From NCBI RefSeq assembly GCF_026222555.1, contig NZ_CP098511.1, positions 415,501 to 479,500 on the forward strand: a stretch of DNA of 64,000 nt, given 5' to 3'. The notes beneath the pieces are model-generated. The model had not been told where the DNA came from. It made no database searches and saw only the letters and a program-made list of their open reading frames with translations. Every line of letters begins with the position of its first letter. The stretch's first letter is position 1. Positions 35,453-45,918 of the stretch are shown one piece after another. The position numbers and the translations under genes were made by a program. Source of the DNA: Aquimarina sp. ERC-38 (lineage in GTDB: Bacteria > Bacteroidota > Bacteroidia > Flavobacteriales > Flavobacteriaceae).

Positions 35453-38155
35453 TTATAAAACAAAACGATATGTTGCTTTGATCAAAAATGTATTTTCCGG
35501 TTGTTGATTAAAAATTTGATTGTCGATATTGTCAAATAATCGATTATCTGCATCTCCATCCCCATTAATTCCCTGTGACCAAACTAAAAATATCTCGGAT
35601 CCGGGAATATATTCCCACCTAAGTACCAGATTGGAACGAAACTGCACAAAAGCAAAATCCGGGTTGTCAAAAGTATAATCGGGTGTCATCCTTTGATTGG
35701 GATTTTCAGTAACTTGATATTCGTCATCAACTAGTTGTATTTGATTGGTATTATACAACTGTACCCGATCGGATAACTCCTTAGCCACCGGATTATCTAC
35801 ATAATTAAAATCCGTATACTTTCCGTTAGAAACAAAAGGTTGCCCGTAATACTGAATGGATAAATTAGGATTGATACTGTAGTTTAAGCGAATACTGGTA
35901 CTTAAGGTTTTTTGTAAAATGTTACCGGTTATGTATCTCTTGCTTTCGCCAAAATCAACATCCGTCACATATTGCGTTTTATTCGGGCTTATATTATAAC
36001 TGGTATCTACAGAAAAATTAAACGCGTTAAAGGGTTGATACCCAAAATTAAATACAAATCTTTTAAAAGAAAAACTATTATCTACCGCAGCAGCATACAC
36101 ATGTCCCATGGTAAATTGGAACTTCTTTTGCGGGTTTGAGTTAAAAAATAAAAAGCCAATATTTTCATCTGAAAAACGGAACCTGGGTCCGCCCCTCAGA
36201 AAAAACGGATTAAAAATTCGGGGTTTATGAACTACCCCGGCGAACAATTGCCAGTTATTTTTAAAATTAATTTCTGTTTCTAACTGATATTGTATTCGAT
36301 TGTAATTTCCTTCAAAATCAAAAGCCGTAAATTGTTCAAAACCTATGGCCATTTGCCGGTAGAACTTCTTTGGTTTTAAAAATAAATAATTCACTTCGGC
36401 AAACTGTTTAAACTCGTCTGCCCTTCTTAGAAAGCCTACGTCGTTTAGTTCCAATTCGGGAGAACGCCAATCAATACCTCCTTCATATCGCCAATTACCT
36501 CCACCGGATTTACCACTTCTTAGTTTCCCCCCGGTACCGGTCAAACTGGTACGGGTAGAATCTAATTGAACATGACTTGCATCAATCCTTCCAAAATTAT
36601 GAGTCAGGGATTCTTGCGTATCAAAAATCGCTTCCGGTGAACCGATGACATGACTGGAAACAAAATTGCCTTCTATAAAATAATTACGGTCTTTCCAGGT
36701 ATGCCGGATATCTAGACCTCCGGTATACGCTGCTTTTCTTAAAAAATTAAGGTTATTTTCACGAAGGCCGATTAGTTCCCGGGTTTCATCCGTATTCTCA
36801 TCAGTAAAATCGATATTATTAATATCACTTAGGTTGCGATTGGTTGCTGTAAAAATACCGCCAATAAAAGAATTACGTTTATTAAAGTCTTTTTGTACCC
36901 GGGTTACGATGTAATTAGTGAGTGGTTCGACAATAGCTTCTCGTTGATTTCCATCTTCATCTTCTATTTGTGCAATTTCCTGTGCTGTCACACTCTCTAA
37001 AAAACCAATAGACCATCCGTTCTTTGTTTTCCCACTAAATTTAGCTGCCCCTAAAATGGTGGTGTTTAAAGGAACCTGAGAAAACTCACTGGTAACAATA
37101 CCATCTCCAAAAGAGCCCTGCGGGTTTCGACCGATTCTCCGGGAATAGAACACATTATCTTCACGGTCTGCAAATTGATAATCAAAAATGTTCTTGTTTT
37201 CCACAAAAAAGGGACGTTGTTCTTCAAAAAATATTTGAAACCCATCCAAAGCAATCGCGGCCGGGTCTGCTTCTACCTGTCCAAAATCCGGGTTTACGGT
37301 AAGGTCCAGCGTAAGATCGTTGGTAATTCCGATTTTAGCATCCAGGCCACCGTTCAACTTAAAATCATCTCCATCCCTAAACGGATTTCCGGGTTCTTCC
37401 GGGTAGGTATCATATTGTACTACGGAGAATGGCTGAATTTCTAATTGTTTCTGCGGTTTGATATCAATCAATCCGTGCAGTTCCCCAAATTCACTAACAA
37501 AACCTGCAGCTTCCAGCGGAATACGTTGCCAGACCGAACGCTCATCTTCTCGAAATAACAAACGGGTTACCTGCAATCCCCAAATCTGCTCTTTACTTTT
37601 CCCAAATTTTAATTGGCTTAACGGAATTTTAGCTTCAGCAGTCCAGCCATTAGCACCAATTTTAGAAGCGGCATACCAGATGGGGTTCCAACTTTCATCC
37701 CAGTTATCTCCATTTTGACTTACAAATTCATCTCCCTTAACTCCTGCTGCTGTAATAGTAAAGGAAAAAGCAGTTCTTTTATCATGATAGCTATCAAAAA
37801 TAATGCTAATTCGGTCTCCTGCAAATCCGTCGCGCCGGGACAATCGTTTTTCAATTTTTTCCGGAGACGTATCAAAACATTCAAAAGCTACGTATAAATA
37901 AGTCTGATCGTACAGAATTTTGAATCTTGATTGTTGACTTGGGGGCGTACCTTCATCAGGGTTACGTTCTATAAATTTTTCTGACCAGGGCACTAAATTC
38001 CAGCTATTTTCGTCGATAATCCCATTTATTTTCAGCGTACTGTTTGTTGTAACAGGTTGCGTGGTATAAATCTTTTTTGGAACAGTTACACTTTTATTTT
38101 GGCCATATACCAATAAAGACATCGATAATAAAACTATCAGAAAAGGCAACTTCAT
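35453..38155 (-). CDS. DUF5916 outer-membrane protein with CBM9-like N-domain
   Basis: 900 aa when started at the ATG at 38155, preferred because MKLPFLIVLLSMSLLVYGQ is a proper signal peptide; the longer frame starts at 38209. About 25-230 resembles family 9 carbohydrate-binding domains (DENSWNLVPWSEKFIERNPDEGTPPSQQSRFKILYD; FECFDTSPEKI). The remainder is DUF5916, rich in alternating beta strands ending in Phe/Leu (FLIKATYRFVL), consistent with an outer-membrane beta barrel. Function unknown; related proteins are often encoded near transport or peptidase genes. It lies 18 nt upstream of the serine hydrolase gene, so the two are probably co-transcribed. Confidence 0.82.
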   Translation of the reverse strand: MKLPFLIVLLSMSLLVYGQNKSVTVPKKIYTTQPVTTNSTLKINGIIDENSWNLVPWSEKFIERNPDEGTPPSQQSRFKILYDQTYLYVAFECFDTSPEKIEKRLSRRDGFAGDRISIIFDSYHDKRTAFSFTITAAGVKGDEFVSQNGDNWDESWNPIWYAASKIGANGWTAEAKIPLSQLKFGKSKEQIWGLQVTRLLFREDERSVWQRIPLEAAGFVSEFGELHGLIDIKPQKQLEIQPFSVVQYDTYPEEPGNPFRDGDDFKLNGGLDAKIGITNDLTLDLTVNPDFGQVEADPAAIALDGFQIFFEEQRPFFVENKNIFDYQFADREDNVFYSRRIGRNPQGSFGDGIVTSEFSQVPLNTTILGAAKFSGKTKNGWSIGFLESVTAQEIAQIEDEDGNQREAIVEPLTNYIVTRVQKDFNKRNSFIGGIFTATNRNLSDINNIDFTDENTDETRELIGLRENNLNFLRKAAYTGGLDIRHTWKDRNYFIEGNFVSSHVIGSPEAIFDTQESLTHNFGRIDASHVQLDSTRTSLTGTGGKLRSGKSGGGNWRYEGGIDWRSPELELNDVGFLRRADEFKQFAEVNYLFLKPKKFYRQMAIGFEQFTAFDFEGNYNRIQYQLETEINFKNNWQLFAGVVHKPRIFNPFFLRGGPRFRFSDENIGFLFFNSNPQKKFQFTMGHVYAAAVDNSFSFKRFVFNFGYQPFNAFNFSVDTSYNISPNKTQYVTDVDFGESKRYITGNILQKTLSTSIRLNYSINPNLSIQYYGQPFVSNGKYTDFNYVDNPVAKELSDRVQLYNTNQIQLVDDEYQVTENPNQRMTPDYTFDNPDFAFVQFRSNLVLRWEYIPGSEIFLVWSQGINGDGDADNRLFDNIDNQIFNQQPENTFLIKATYRFVL

Positions 38156-38487
38156 AAGATATTTACGTTCAAAATTTAAGCTATGCACTAAAGAAAATAT
38201 AGTGAACATAACTACTACGATTTCCTAAAAAATGACGATACAGGTTAGCAGGCATGATACCTGACAAGATGTTGTATTGGATTTGTATGAATTAGATTCA
38301 AAGTAAAGAGGAATGCGGTAAGTACCCTATGCAATTAGTAAAAAATTAACAACGAAATTCGTTACTGAATAATCCTGCGTTTGTTATTTGCTATCTAAAT
38401 ATATAATTGTACATTTGCACCCCTATTTTGTATAGGAAAGGAATGTTTAATTTGCTTGTATAGAACAAGCTGTAAAAAAAAATTTGT
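38156..38487. other. Divergent region between DUF5916 gene and rplM
   Basis: 332 bp, AT-rich. It holds a perfect rightward promoter (38388-38417) and a small hairpin in the rplM leader (GCTTGT-ATAGA-ACAAGC, 38454-38470). No leftward promoter was confidently seen. Confidence 0.6.
38388..38417 (+). promoter_or_regulatory. Perfect promoter of the rplM-rpsI operon
   Basis: TTG (38388-38390), 19 bases, TACATTTG (38410-38417). It predicts a ~65-nt leader that contains the 38454-38470 hairpin. Confidence 0.8.
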
Positions 38488-38943
38488 GTGGACACATTAA
38501 GTTACAAAACAGTATCTGCAAATAAAAAGACCGTTTCAAAAGAATGGGTACATGTAGATGCTGAAGGACAGACTTTAGGACGCCTCTCCTCTGTAGTAGC
38601 GAGAATACTGCGAGGAAAGCACAAGCCTAACTTTACCCCACACGTTGATTGCGGTGATAATGTAGTAATTACAAACGCTGAAAAAATCAATTTAACAGGA
38701 AAAAAGTGGACGGATAAATCGTATATCCGGCACACTGGTTATCCTGGTGGGCAAAGAAGTCTTACAGCTCAGGAATTATTTGATAAAAATCCGGAGCGAC
38801 TCATTGAAAAATCGGTTAAGGGGATGCTACCTAAAAACAAATTAGGTGCTGCTTTATTCCGTAATTTAAAGGTATATGCCGGGACTGAGCATTCTCATGG
38901 AGCCCAGCAGCCTAAAACTATTAACTTAAACGAATTTAAGTAA
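38488..38943 (+). CDS. rplM: Ribosomal protein uL13
   Basis: 151 aa, standard length. Conserved L13 sequence ([64 protein letters not shown]). Starts at GTG (38488), the position giving the usual flavobacterial N-terminus [11 protein letters not shown]. The stop overlaps the rpsI start as TAATG, so the pair is translationally coupled. A leader hairpin lies 18-34 nt upstream. Confidence 0.97.
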   Translation: MDTLSYKTVSANKKTVSKEWVHVDAEGQTLGRLSSVVARILRGKHKPNFTPHVDCGDNVVITNAEKINLTGKKWTDKSYIRHTGYPGGQRSLTAQELFDKNPERLIEKSVKGMLPKNKLGAALFRNLKVYAGTEHSHGAQQPKTINLNEFK

Positions 38944-39329
38944 TGGAAACAATTCATAAAATTGGCCGAAGAAAAACCGCGGTTGCCAGAGTGTATATGA
39001 AAGAAGGTTCTGGTAAAGTAACCATTAACAAGAAAGATCTTGCGGACTACTTTCCTACTGCTACCTTACAGTATAAGGTAAACCAACCTTTAACCCTAAC
39101 TGAAAATACAGATAAGTACGACTTATCCGTAAATGTATACGGGGGTGGGATTACCGGTCAGGCAGAAGCGATCCGATTGGCTATCTCAAGAGCTATCTGT
39201 GAAGTAGATGTTGAGAACCGTAGCATTTTAAAACCGGAAGGTTTATTAACCAGAGACCCGAGAATGGTAGAGCGTAAAAAATTCGGACAGAAAAAAGCGC
39301 GTAAGAAATTCCAGTTCTCTAAACGTTAA
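38943..39329 (+). CDS. rpsI: Ribosomal protein uS9
   Basis: 128 aa. Canonical S9: [39 protein letters not shown] and the C-terminal tail [12 protein letters not shown], whose last Lys/Arg contact P-site tRNA. One-base overlap with rplM. Confidence 0.97.
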   Translation: METIHKIGRRKTAVARVYMKEGSGKVTINKKDLADYFPTATLQYKVNQPLTLTENTDKYDLSVNVYGGGITGQAEAIRLAISRAICEVDVENRSILKPEGLLTRDPRMVERKKFGQKKARKKFQFSKR

Positions 39330-39584
39330 AAACGAAAATTTATTCGTTACCGCTTTTACTTACTATTATTAGAAGTAGAAGCAATTAAAAACTATAATTA
39401 ATTAGTTTTTGTTGTTACTTGGATAATGCTCGTTGTTTCTAAGCTAAATAAAAAGTACAGAACAATGATATCCTGAAACAAGTTCGGGACAAGGGTTAGT
39501 TTAGCATCTAAATGGATAAGGCCGTACTAAATAAAGTAGCCACTTATACATTGCTATTGCAACAGAACGTAAACTATTACAAAA

Positions 39585-40442
39585 ATGGCAAATAACATTG
39601 AAGTAAAAGAATTACTTGATGCAGGGGTACATTTCGGACACCTGACAAGAAGATGGGACCCAAATATGGCTCCTTATATTTATATGGAACGTAATGGTAT
39701 CCATATTATTAATTTATATAAAACTGCAGCAAAAATTGATGAGGCCAGTCAGGCACTTCATAAAATTGCAGCTTCCGGAAGAAAAATCCTTTTTGTAGCT
39801 ACTAAAAAGCAAGCAAAAGAAATCGTTGCTGAAAAAGCAGCAAAAGCAAACCAACCTTATATTACCGAAAGATGGCCGGGCGGAATGCTTACTAACTTTG
39901 TAACGATCAGAAAAGCTGTTAAAAAAATGGCTTCTATAGACCGGATGAAAAAAGATGGTACTTTTAACACCCTTTCTAAAAAAGAACGTTTACAAGTAGA
40001 TCGTTTAAGAGCTAAATTAGAAAAGAACTTAGGTTCTATATCTGATATGACCCGACTACCGGGAGCTTTATTCATCGTAGATATTACCAGAGAACATATT
40101 GCCGTAAAAGAAGCACAGAAATTAAACATTCCTATCTTTGCTATGGTGGATACTAACTCTGATCCCCGACAGGTGGATTATGTAATCCCTTCTAACGATG
40201 ATGCTTCAAAGTCTATTGATAAAGTAATGACTTTTGTAAGTGATGCGATTATCGAAGGTTTAACGGAAAGAAAAGCAACTAAAGACGCTCCTAAAGAAAG
40301 TCAAAGTGCTGCAGCAGCAAAACCTAAAGCCGAAGAAAAGCCAAAAGCTGAAGAAAAGGTTGCGGTTCCTGCACCTGCAAAAGCCGAAGCAGCGGTGGAA
40401 ACGGTGGCTACCGAAGCACCCGCAAAACAAGAAGAAGAATAA
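39585..40442 (+). CDS. rpsB: Ribosomal protein uS2
   Basis: 285 aa. Core (about 1-235) is standard S2 (LLDAGVHFGHLTRRWDPNMAPYIYMERNGIHIINLYKT; ERWPGGMLTNFVTIRKAV; FAMVDTNSDPRQVDYVIPSNDDASKSI). The last ~50 residues are an Ala/Lys/Glu/Pro-rich, probably disordered tail. A rho-independent terminator follows before tsf, so read-through or a separate promoter is needed for tsf. Confidence 0.97.
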   Translation: MANNIEVKELLDAGVHFGHLTRRWDPNMAPYIYMERNGIHIINLYKTAAKIDEASQALHKIAASGRKILFVATKKQAKEIVAEKAAKANQPYITERWPGGMLTNFVTIRKAVKKMASIDRMKKDGTFNTLSKKERLQVDRLRAKLEKNLGSISDMTRLPGALFIVDITREHIAVKEAQKLNIPIFAMVDTNSDPRQVDYVIPSNDDASKSIDKVMTFVSDAIIEGLTERKATKDAPKESQSAAAAKPKAEEKPKAEEKVAVPAPAKAEAAVETVATEAPAKQEEE

Positions 40443-40480
40443 ATTTGATTCTTAACCAGATTAATTGATACTAATATCCC

Positions 40481-40529
40481 AAAGCCGTTTAATTTTTTAC
40501 TGTTACGTATAAATTAAACGGCTTTTTAT
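40481..40529 (+). terminator. Intrinsic terminator after rpsB
   Basis: A 15-bp stem AAAGCCGTTTAATTT / AAATTAAACGGCTTT with about 15-nt loop followed by TTATT; as a long A/T-rich arm it may act as a partial attenuator before tsf. Confidence 0.75.
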
Positions 40530-40551
40530 TAACACTACAAATAAAAAAGAT

Positions 40552-41526
40552 ATGGCAAAAATTTCAGCCGCAGAAGTTAGTAAACTTCGTAAAGCTACCG
40601 GTGCCGGTATGATGGATTGTAAAAAAGCACTTGTTGAAGCAGAAGGAGATTTTGACAAGGCAATTGCAGTACTACGTAAAAAAGGACAAAAAATAGCCGA
40701 AAAAAGAGCGGACCGGGATTCTAGCGAAGGTGCCGTAATTGCAAAAGTAAATGAGCAAAACACAAAAGGTGTGATTGTATCACTGAACTGTGAGACAGAT
40801 TTTGTAGCCAAAAATGATACGTATGTACAAATGGCTCAAAAAATGGCAGAAATCGCTTTGCAGTCCGGAGCACAATCTAAAGAAGATTTTTTAGCTACCG
40901 AATATGAGAACGGGTTGACTGTTCAGGAAAAATTAACGGAACAAACCGGGGTTATTGGTGAGAAAATTGAAGTAGGTGGTTATAAAACCTTAGAAGCCCC
41001 TTTTGTAGGTTCTTATATCCATGGAAATAAGATCGGAGCTTTAGTCGGTTTATCAGAAGCAGTAGATAAAGCACCGGAAATCGCTAAAAATGTTTCCATG
41101 CAGGTTGCTTCTATGGGAGCTACCACGCTATCTTACCAGGATTTTGACCCTGATTTCGTAGCCTCTGAGACGGATGCACGAATTGCAGCGATTGAAAAAG
41201 ATAATGAAGAGTTACAACGTTTAGGTAAAACCTTAAAAAACGTACCTCAATTTATTTCCAGATCACAGCTTAGTGACGAAGTAATGGCTAAAGCCAAACA
41301 AGATATCGAAGCAGAATTAAAAGCCGAAGGAAAGCCGGAAAAAATCTGGGATAAGATTGTACCTGGTAAGTTAGAAAGGTTTGTTTCTGACAATACTACC
41401 TTAGATAATGAAAAGGCCTTACTAGATCAGCGATTTATTATGGATGAAAAACAAAGTGTTGCTCAATATGTAGCTAGCCAGGGTAATGTAAAAGTAGTTG
41501 GTTTTGAAAGAGTATCTTTAGGATAA
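40552..41526 (+). CDS. tsf: Elongation factor Ts
   Basis: 324 aa. N-terminal UBA-like helical region with ISAAEVSKLRKATGAGMMDCKKALVEAEGD and GQKIAEKRADRDSSEGAV; catalytic core SLNCETDFVAKND that contacts EF-Tu; C-terminal module LDQRFIMDEKQSVAQYV. It exchanges GDP on EF-Tu. Length fits Bacteroidota EF-Ts with one insertion. A terminator follows. Confidence 0.96.
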   Translation: MAKISAAEVSKLRKATGAGMMDCKKALVEAEGDFDKAIAVLRKKGQKIAEKRADRDSSEGAVIAKVNEQNTKGVIVSLNCETDFVAKNDTYVQMAQKMAEIALQSGAQSKEDFLATEYENGLTVQEKLTEQTGVIGEKIEVGGYKTLEAPFVGSYIHGNKIGALVGLSEAVDKAPEIAKNVSMQVASMGATTLSYQDFDPDFVASETDARIAAIEKDNEELQRLGKTLKNVPQFISRSQLSDEVMAKAKQDIEAELKAEGKPEKIWDKIVPGKLERFVSDNTTLDNEKALLDQRFIMDEKQSVAQYVASQGNVKVVGFERVSLG

Positions 41527-41552
41527 CGATCATTCACTGATAATACTATAAT

Positions 41553-41586
41553 GAGAGACTGCTTTAAAAGTGGTCTCTTTTTATTT
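41553..41586 (+). terminator. Intrinsic terminator after tsf
   Basis: Stem AGAGACTGCTTT/AAAGTGGTCTCT (with one mismatch) then TTTTTATTTT. Confidence 0.85.
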
Positions 41587-41705
41587 TAGCAATTTATAGT
41601 TTTTTACTATTCTAAGTAAAAAGTCAGGTTTGTCTAAAAATACAACTAGAAAAAGCCTATCATTTATTATTCATCAAAGCCTCTCGTACAATTTCAGATT
41701 ATCGC

Positions 41706-41713
41706 TATATTTG
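41706..41713 (+). promoter_or_regulatory. Probable -7 box of pyrH
   Basis: TATATTTG, 31 nt before the ATG; the -33 position reads TCG instead of TTG. Confidence 0.55.
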
Positions 41714-41744
41714 CCCAAAATTGAAATAAAAAGCTAACCTTCCT

Positions 41745-42452
41745 ATGAAATACAAAAGAATCTTACTAAAACTCTCCGGGGAAGCTTTAATGGGAGAACG
41801 GCAATATGGTATTGATCCTAAAAGACTAGCAGAATATGCCGAAGAAATTAAAAAGATTACGGATGAGAATGTAGAAGTAGCTATTGTTATTGGCGGAGGT
41901 AATATATTCAGGGGAGTTGCAGGTGCTAGTAAAGGTATGGATCGGGTACAGGCGGATCATATGGGGATGTTGGCTACGGTTATTAACGGACTTGCTTTAC
42001 AAAGCGCCTTGGAAGATGCGGACATTCCTACCCGTTTACAATCTGCTATTAAAATTAATGAGGTGGCCGAACCTTTTATCAAAAGAAGGGCTATTCGTCA
42101 CCTGGAGAAAGGAAGGGTTGTGATTTTTGGAGGAGGTACCGGTAATCCGTATTTTACTACAGATTCTGCTGCCGTGCTTCGGGCTATTGAGATTAATGCA
42201 GATGTGATTTTAAAAGGTACTCGGGTAGATGGAATTTACACTGCAGATCCGGAAAAAGATAAAAAAGCAACTAAATTTGATTTTATCACTTTTGATGATG
42301 TACTTCGTAAGGGATTAAAAGTAATGGACACCACGGCTTTTACTTTAAGTCAGGAAAATGAGTTGCCTATCATCGTTTTTGATATGAATAAGTCCGGTAA
42401 CTTATTTAAAGTACTATCTGGAGAAGCAATCGGAACAAAAGTAAATTTATAA
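41745..42452 (+). CDS. pyrH: UMP kinase
   Basis: 235 aa of the amino-acid-kinase fold. Motifs: [16 protein letters not shown] (phosphate loop), [34 protein letters not shown] and [19 protein letters not shown]. Hexameric UMP to UDP kinase of pyrimidine synthesis, allosterically controlled in bacteria. It lies 66 nt upstream of frr, a common pairing. Confidence 0.97.
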   Translation: MKYKRILLKLSGEALMGERQYGIDPKRLAEYAEEIKKITDENVEVAIVIGGGNIFRGVAGASKGMDRVQADHMGMLATVINGLALQSALEDADIPTRLQSAIKINEVAEPFIKRRAIRHLEKGRVVIFGGGTGNPYFTTDSAAVLRAIEINADVILKGTRVDGIYTADPEKDKKATKFDFITFDDVLRKGLKVMDTTAFTLSQENELPIIVFDMNKSGNLFKVLSGEAIGTKVNL

Positions 42453-42518
42453 AATAACCTGCGTATATATTTTATTCCTATATTCACTTATCGTAAATAC
42501 CTCTAGTATAATATTGAA

Positions 42519-43082
42519 ATGGAAGAAGAGATTGATTTTATTTTAGACTCAACAAAAGAATCTATGGAAGGTGCTATCAAACACCTTGAAAATAAATTAT
42601 TAGTAATACGCGCAGGTAAAGCTGCCCCTGCTATGTTAAGTGGAGTAATGGTCGAGTACTACGGCTCTCCTACCCCTTTAAACCAGGTAGGAAATGTAAC
42701 TACCCCTGATGCCCGAACCTTAAGCATCCAACCTTTTGAAAAATCCATTATTTCTGAAATTGAGAAAGGGATACAAATGGCAAATTTAGGTTTTAACCCA
42801 ATGAACAATGGGGAGAGTGTGATCATTAGTGTTCCGCCTCTTACGGAAGAAAGAAGAAGGGATTTAGTAAAACAAGCAAAAGCCGAAGCAGAAGATTCTA
42901 AAGTCGGGGTTCGAAACGACCGAAAAAATGCAAATAACGAAATTAAAAAACTAGAGAAAGAAGGACTATCAGAAGATATGGCTAAAAATCTGGAAGCTGA
43001 TGTTCAAGATCTTACTAACAAGTACATTAAGAAAATTGATGATATGCTGGTAGTAAAGGAAAAAGAAATCATGACGGTTTAA
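42519..43082 (+). CDS. frr: Ribosome recycling factor
   Basis: 187 aa. Two-domain RRF: N-terminal helix about 1-30, hinge and beta domain (VMVEYYGSPTPLNQVGNVTTPDARTLSIQPFEKSIISEIEKGI), and C-terminal three-helix bundle with PPLTEERRRDLVKQAKAEAEDSKVGVRNDRK. With EF-G it splits post-termination ribosomes. Confidence 0.97.
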   Translation: MEEEIDFILDSTKESMEGAIKHLENKLLVIRAGKAAPAMLSGVMVEYYGSPTPLNQVGNVTTPDARTLSIQPFEKSIISEIEKGIQMANLGFNPMNNGESVIISVPPLTEERRRDLVKQAKAEAEDSKVGVRNDRKNANNEIKKLEKEGLSEDMAKNLEADVQDLTNKYIKKIDDMLVVKEKEIMTV

Positions 43083-43518
43083 AATAGAATCGCGGTTTTA
43101 TAGGAGTTTTATTTATTAAACGAAAGGGGTTTTAAAATGATCCTTAATGACTTTTTTGATGACCAACTTTCAACATCATAGATTTACTAGTAATTAAAAC
43201 TTGTTAGAGCATTTCAGATTGTATCAGATAGAGCAGTATTTTTGTATATTCTTTTGGTTCTTTTTTAAAAGAAATTGCCTTTCACATTTAAAACCCCTTG
43301 TTAAAAATCAGATATGATAGTTTCAAACTATTTTCAGATTTTAATTTAAGTCACAGACCTTCATACAATACCTACCACCATATAAATATAGAAAACAATT
43401 GGATTTTTTAGTTTAGCTTCTACTTTACGACTAAAAATAAGTGTTACTGTCTATATTTTAAAAACCTGGTTCTTTTAAAAGGCTTCAAATTAGTACCTTT
43501 GCCAACTTATTTCAACAT
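43083..43518. other. Intergenic region with a long inverted repeat
   Basis: 436 bp with no credible ORF. Imperfect 15-16-bp inverted repeats AAGGGGTTTTAAAATG (43124-43139) and CATTTAAAACCCCTT (43285-43299) bound about 175 bp, like a small MITE or a large stem-loop. A promoter box TACCTTTG (43494-43501) precedes the transporter gene. Confidence 0.55.
43494..43501 (+). promoter_or_regulatory. -7 box of the RND transporter gene
   Basis: TACCTTTG, 17 nt before the ATG; no clear TTG at -33. Confidence 0.5.
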
Positions 43519-45918
43519 ATGATCAAATTTTTTACTTTAGGATTTTGGGATACCATAGCAGGTATTATCTTAAGAAACAGGGCGATCATATTAGCAGTCA
43601 TCATAGGCATTACCGTATTCCTTGGGTTTCAGTGGCAACATATGCGCTTTTCATTTTCCGAAGCTAATTTATTACCTGATGATCATGAAGTAAATCAGCA
43701 ATACGAACAATTTCTTGAACGATTCGGAGATGAAGGAAACCTGATTGTCATGGCAATTAAGGATAGTACTTTGTTTACTCCTGAAAAATTAAAAGCCTGG
43801 AATCAATTTAATGCTTCCTTTAAACAGTACAGCGAGATTGACCTGGTGATTTCCTTAAATAATTTAAAAGTACTGGAAAAAAAGGAGAACCCTGCACGTT
43901 TTGACATGGTTCCGTTTCTTAAAGATTCCGTATATACGAATGAGACTGTAAACAATTACAAAGAACAGCTCTTTAATCAACTGCCTTTTTATGAAGGATT
44001 AATTTATAGTAATAAATCCAAAACGCTACAAAGCGCTTTATATTTAAACAGGGATATCGTTAATACCATTATCCGGAAGAATTTTATTGAAAAAACATTG
44101 AATCCAGCCATACGCGAGTTTGAGGAACGCTATCAAACGGATATTAAGGTTTCCGGAATGCCGTATATCCGTACGATGAATTCGCAAAATATTATGGATG
44201 AAATTCAGATTTTTATCCTGGCTGCTTTACTAGTAACTTCTCTTATTTTCTTTTTCTTTTTTCGGTCGTTTAGAGCTACGTTTATTTCTATGATTGCTGT
44301 GATCATAGGAGTGATGTGGGCATTTGGACTATTAGGATTGTTACAATATGAAATTACGGTTCTTACAGCTATTATTCCCCCTCTGGTTATTGTTATAGGA
44401 ATTCCCAACTGTATCTTTTTGATTAATAAATACCAACAGGAGATCGAGAAACACGGTAATAAAACTTTATCTTTACAACAGGTAATTACTAAAGTTGGAA
44501 ATGCTACGTTAATGACCAATATTACCACAGCTTCCGGTTTTGCTACTTTTGCCTTGACTGAAAGTAAATTATTAAAGGAATTTGGTATTGTTGCTGCAAT
44601 TAATATTGTAGCCCTTTTTATATTATGCCTACTTGTAATTACTATTATATACAGTTATTTACCTACTCCTAAAGAACGCCACTTAAAACACCTGCGGAAG
44701 GGCTGGGTAGATCATCTGGTCAACTGGATGGAGCATATGGTTAAGAACCAAAGGATTACTATTTATATAGTGTCAATTCTCATTTTGATTACCAGTATTA
44801 TCGGTATTTATACGATTCGGGTGTCTGGGAGTTTATTAGAAGATATGCCTAAATCAGCAGGGTTTTATAAGGATATCACTTTTTTTGAAGAAGAGTTTGA
44901 TGGTATTATGCCTTTAGAGATTTTGATAGATACTAAAAGAGAAAAAGGGGTTTTAAAGCTACCTACACTCCGTAGAATGGATGAACTGGGAGCACTTCTT
45001 GCCGAGATTCCGGAATTGTCCAAACCCTTATCCATTGTGAACCTGGTGAAATATGCAAAACAAGCTTATTATAATAATAATCCGGCTTATTATCAATTAC
45101 CTACCAATCAGGAACGAAACTTTATCTTACCTTATCTTAAAAATTTTGAATCCGAGACTAATACTTTAACAAGTTATGTAGATAGTACAGGTCAATATGC
45201 ACGTATGACTGTCTTTATGAAAGATGTAGGGACTGAAGAGATGGAACGTATCGAAATGATGATCGGGCCCAAGATTGAAAAGTTATTTCCTAAAGATCGA
45301 TATAATGTGGCCTTTACCGGAAAAGCACTTATTTTTCAAAAGGGAACGAACTACCTGGTGCGAAATCTGATTTTTTCCTTAGGATTGGCTATTGTACTTA
45401 TTGCCCTATTTATGGCCTGGATGTTCCGTTCATTTAAAATGATTTTAATATCCTTAGTCCCTAATCTATTACCCCTCTTAATGACCGCAGGATTGATGGG
45501 CTTTTTAGGAGTACCTATCAAACCTTCGACCATTTTGGTTTTTAGTATTGCTTTCGGAATTTCCGTAGATGACACTATACATTTTTTAGCAAAATATCGA
45601 CAGGAATTAAAATCCAATAAATGGAAGATCCGTAAATCTGTTTTTGCTTCTTTACGGGAAACAGGACTAAGTATGTTTTATACTTCTACCGTACTTTTCT
45701 TTGGGTTTTCGGTATTTATGCTATCAAGTTTTGGGGGAACCAAAGCTTTGGGAGGATTAATTTCTGCAACTTTGTTATTTGCAATGTTGGCAAACTTATT
45801 ATTGCTACCTTCCCTTTTACTTTCTTTAGAACGAAATATTGCTAATAAGAAAACTTTAAAAGAACCTACCCTAAACATCATACCGGAAGAAGAAGATATC
45901 TCAACTAAAAAGAAGTAA
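43519..45918 (+). CDS. RND-superfamily (MMPL-like) transporter
   Basis: 799 aa with two six-helix halves: TM1 about 18-37, periplasmic loop about 40-220, TM2-6 about 225-385; second half TM7 about 412-435, loop about 440-610, TM8-12 about 615-770. The MMPL signature IAFGISVDDTIHFLAKYRQEL carries the proton-relay Asp pair. The mid-hydrophobic start lacks a signal. MMPL-type RND pumps move lipids, hopanoids or sterol-like cargo; the cargo is unknown. No membrane-fusion or outer-membrane partner is adjacent. Confidence 0.85.
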   Translation: MIKFFTLGFWDTIAGIILRNRAIILAVIIGITVFLGFQWQHMRFSFSEANLLPDDHEVNQQYEQFLERFGDEGNLIVMAIKDSTLFTPEKLKAWNQFNASFKQYSEIDLVISLNNLKVLEKKENPARFDMVPFLKDSVYTNETVNNYKEQLFNQLPFYEGLIYSNKSKTLQSALYLNRDIVNTIIRKNFIEKTLNPAIREFEERYQTDIKVSGMPYIRTMNSQNIMDEIQIFILAALLVTSLIFFFFFRSFRATFISMIAVIIGVMWAFGLLGLLQYEITVLTAIIPPLVIVIGIPNCIFLINKYQQEIEKHGNKTLSLQQVITKVGNATLMTNITTASGFATFALTESKLLKEFGIVAAINIVALFILCLLVITIIYSYLPTPKERHLKHLRKGWVDHLVNWMEHMVKNQRITIYIVSILILITSIIGIYTIRVSGSLLEDMPKSAGFYKDITFFEEEFDGIMPLEILIDTKREKGVLKLPTLRRMDELGALLAEIPELSKPLSIVNLVKYAKQAYYNNNPAYYQLPTNQERNFILPYLKNFESETNTLTSYVDSTGQYARMTVFMKDVGTEEMERIEMMIGPKIEKLFPKDRYNVAFTGKALIFQKGTNYLVRNLIFSLGLAIVLIALFMAWMFRSFKMILISLVPNLLPLLMTAGLMGFLGVPIKPSTILVFSIAFGISVDDTIHFLAKYRQELKSNKWKIRKSVFASLRETGLSMFYTSTVLFFGFSVFMLSSFGGTKALGGLISATLLFAMLANLLLLPSLLLSLERNIANKKTLKEPTLNIIPEEEDISTKKK

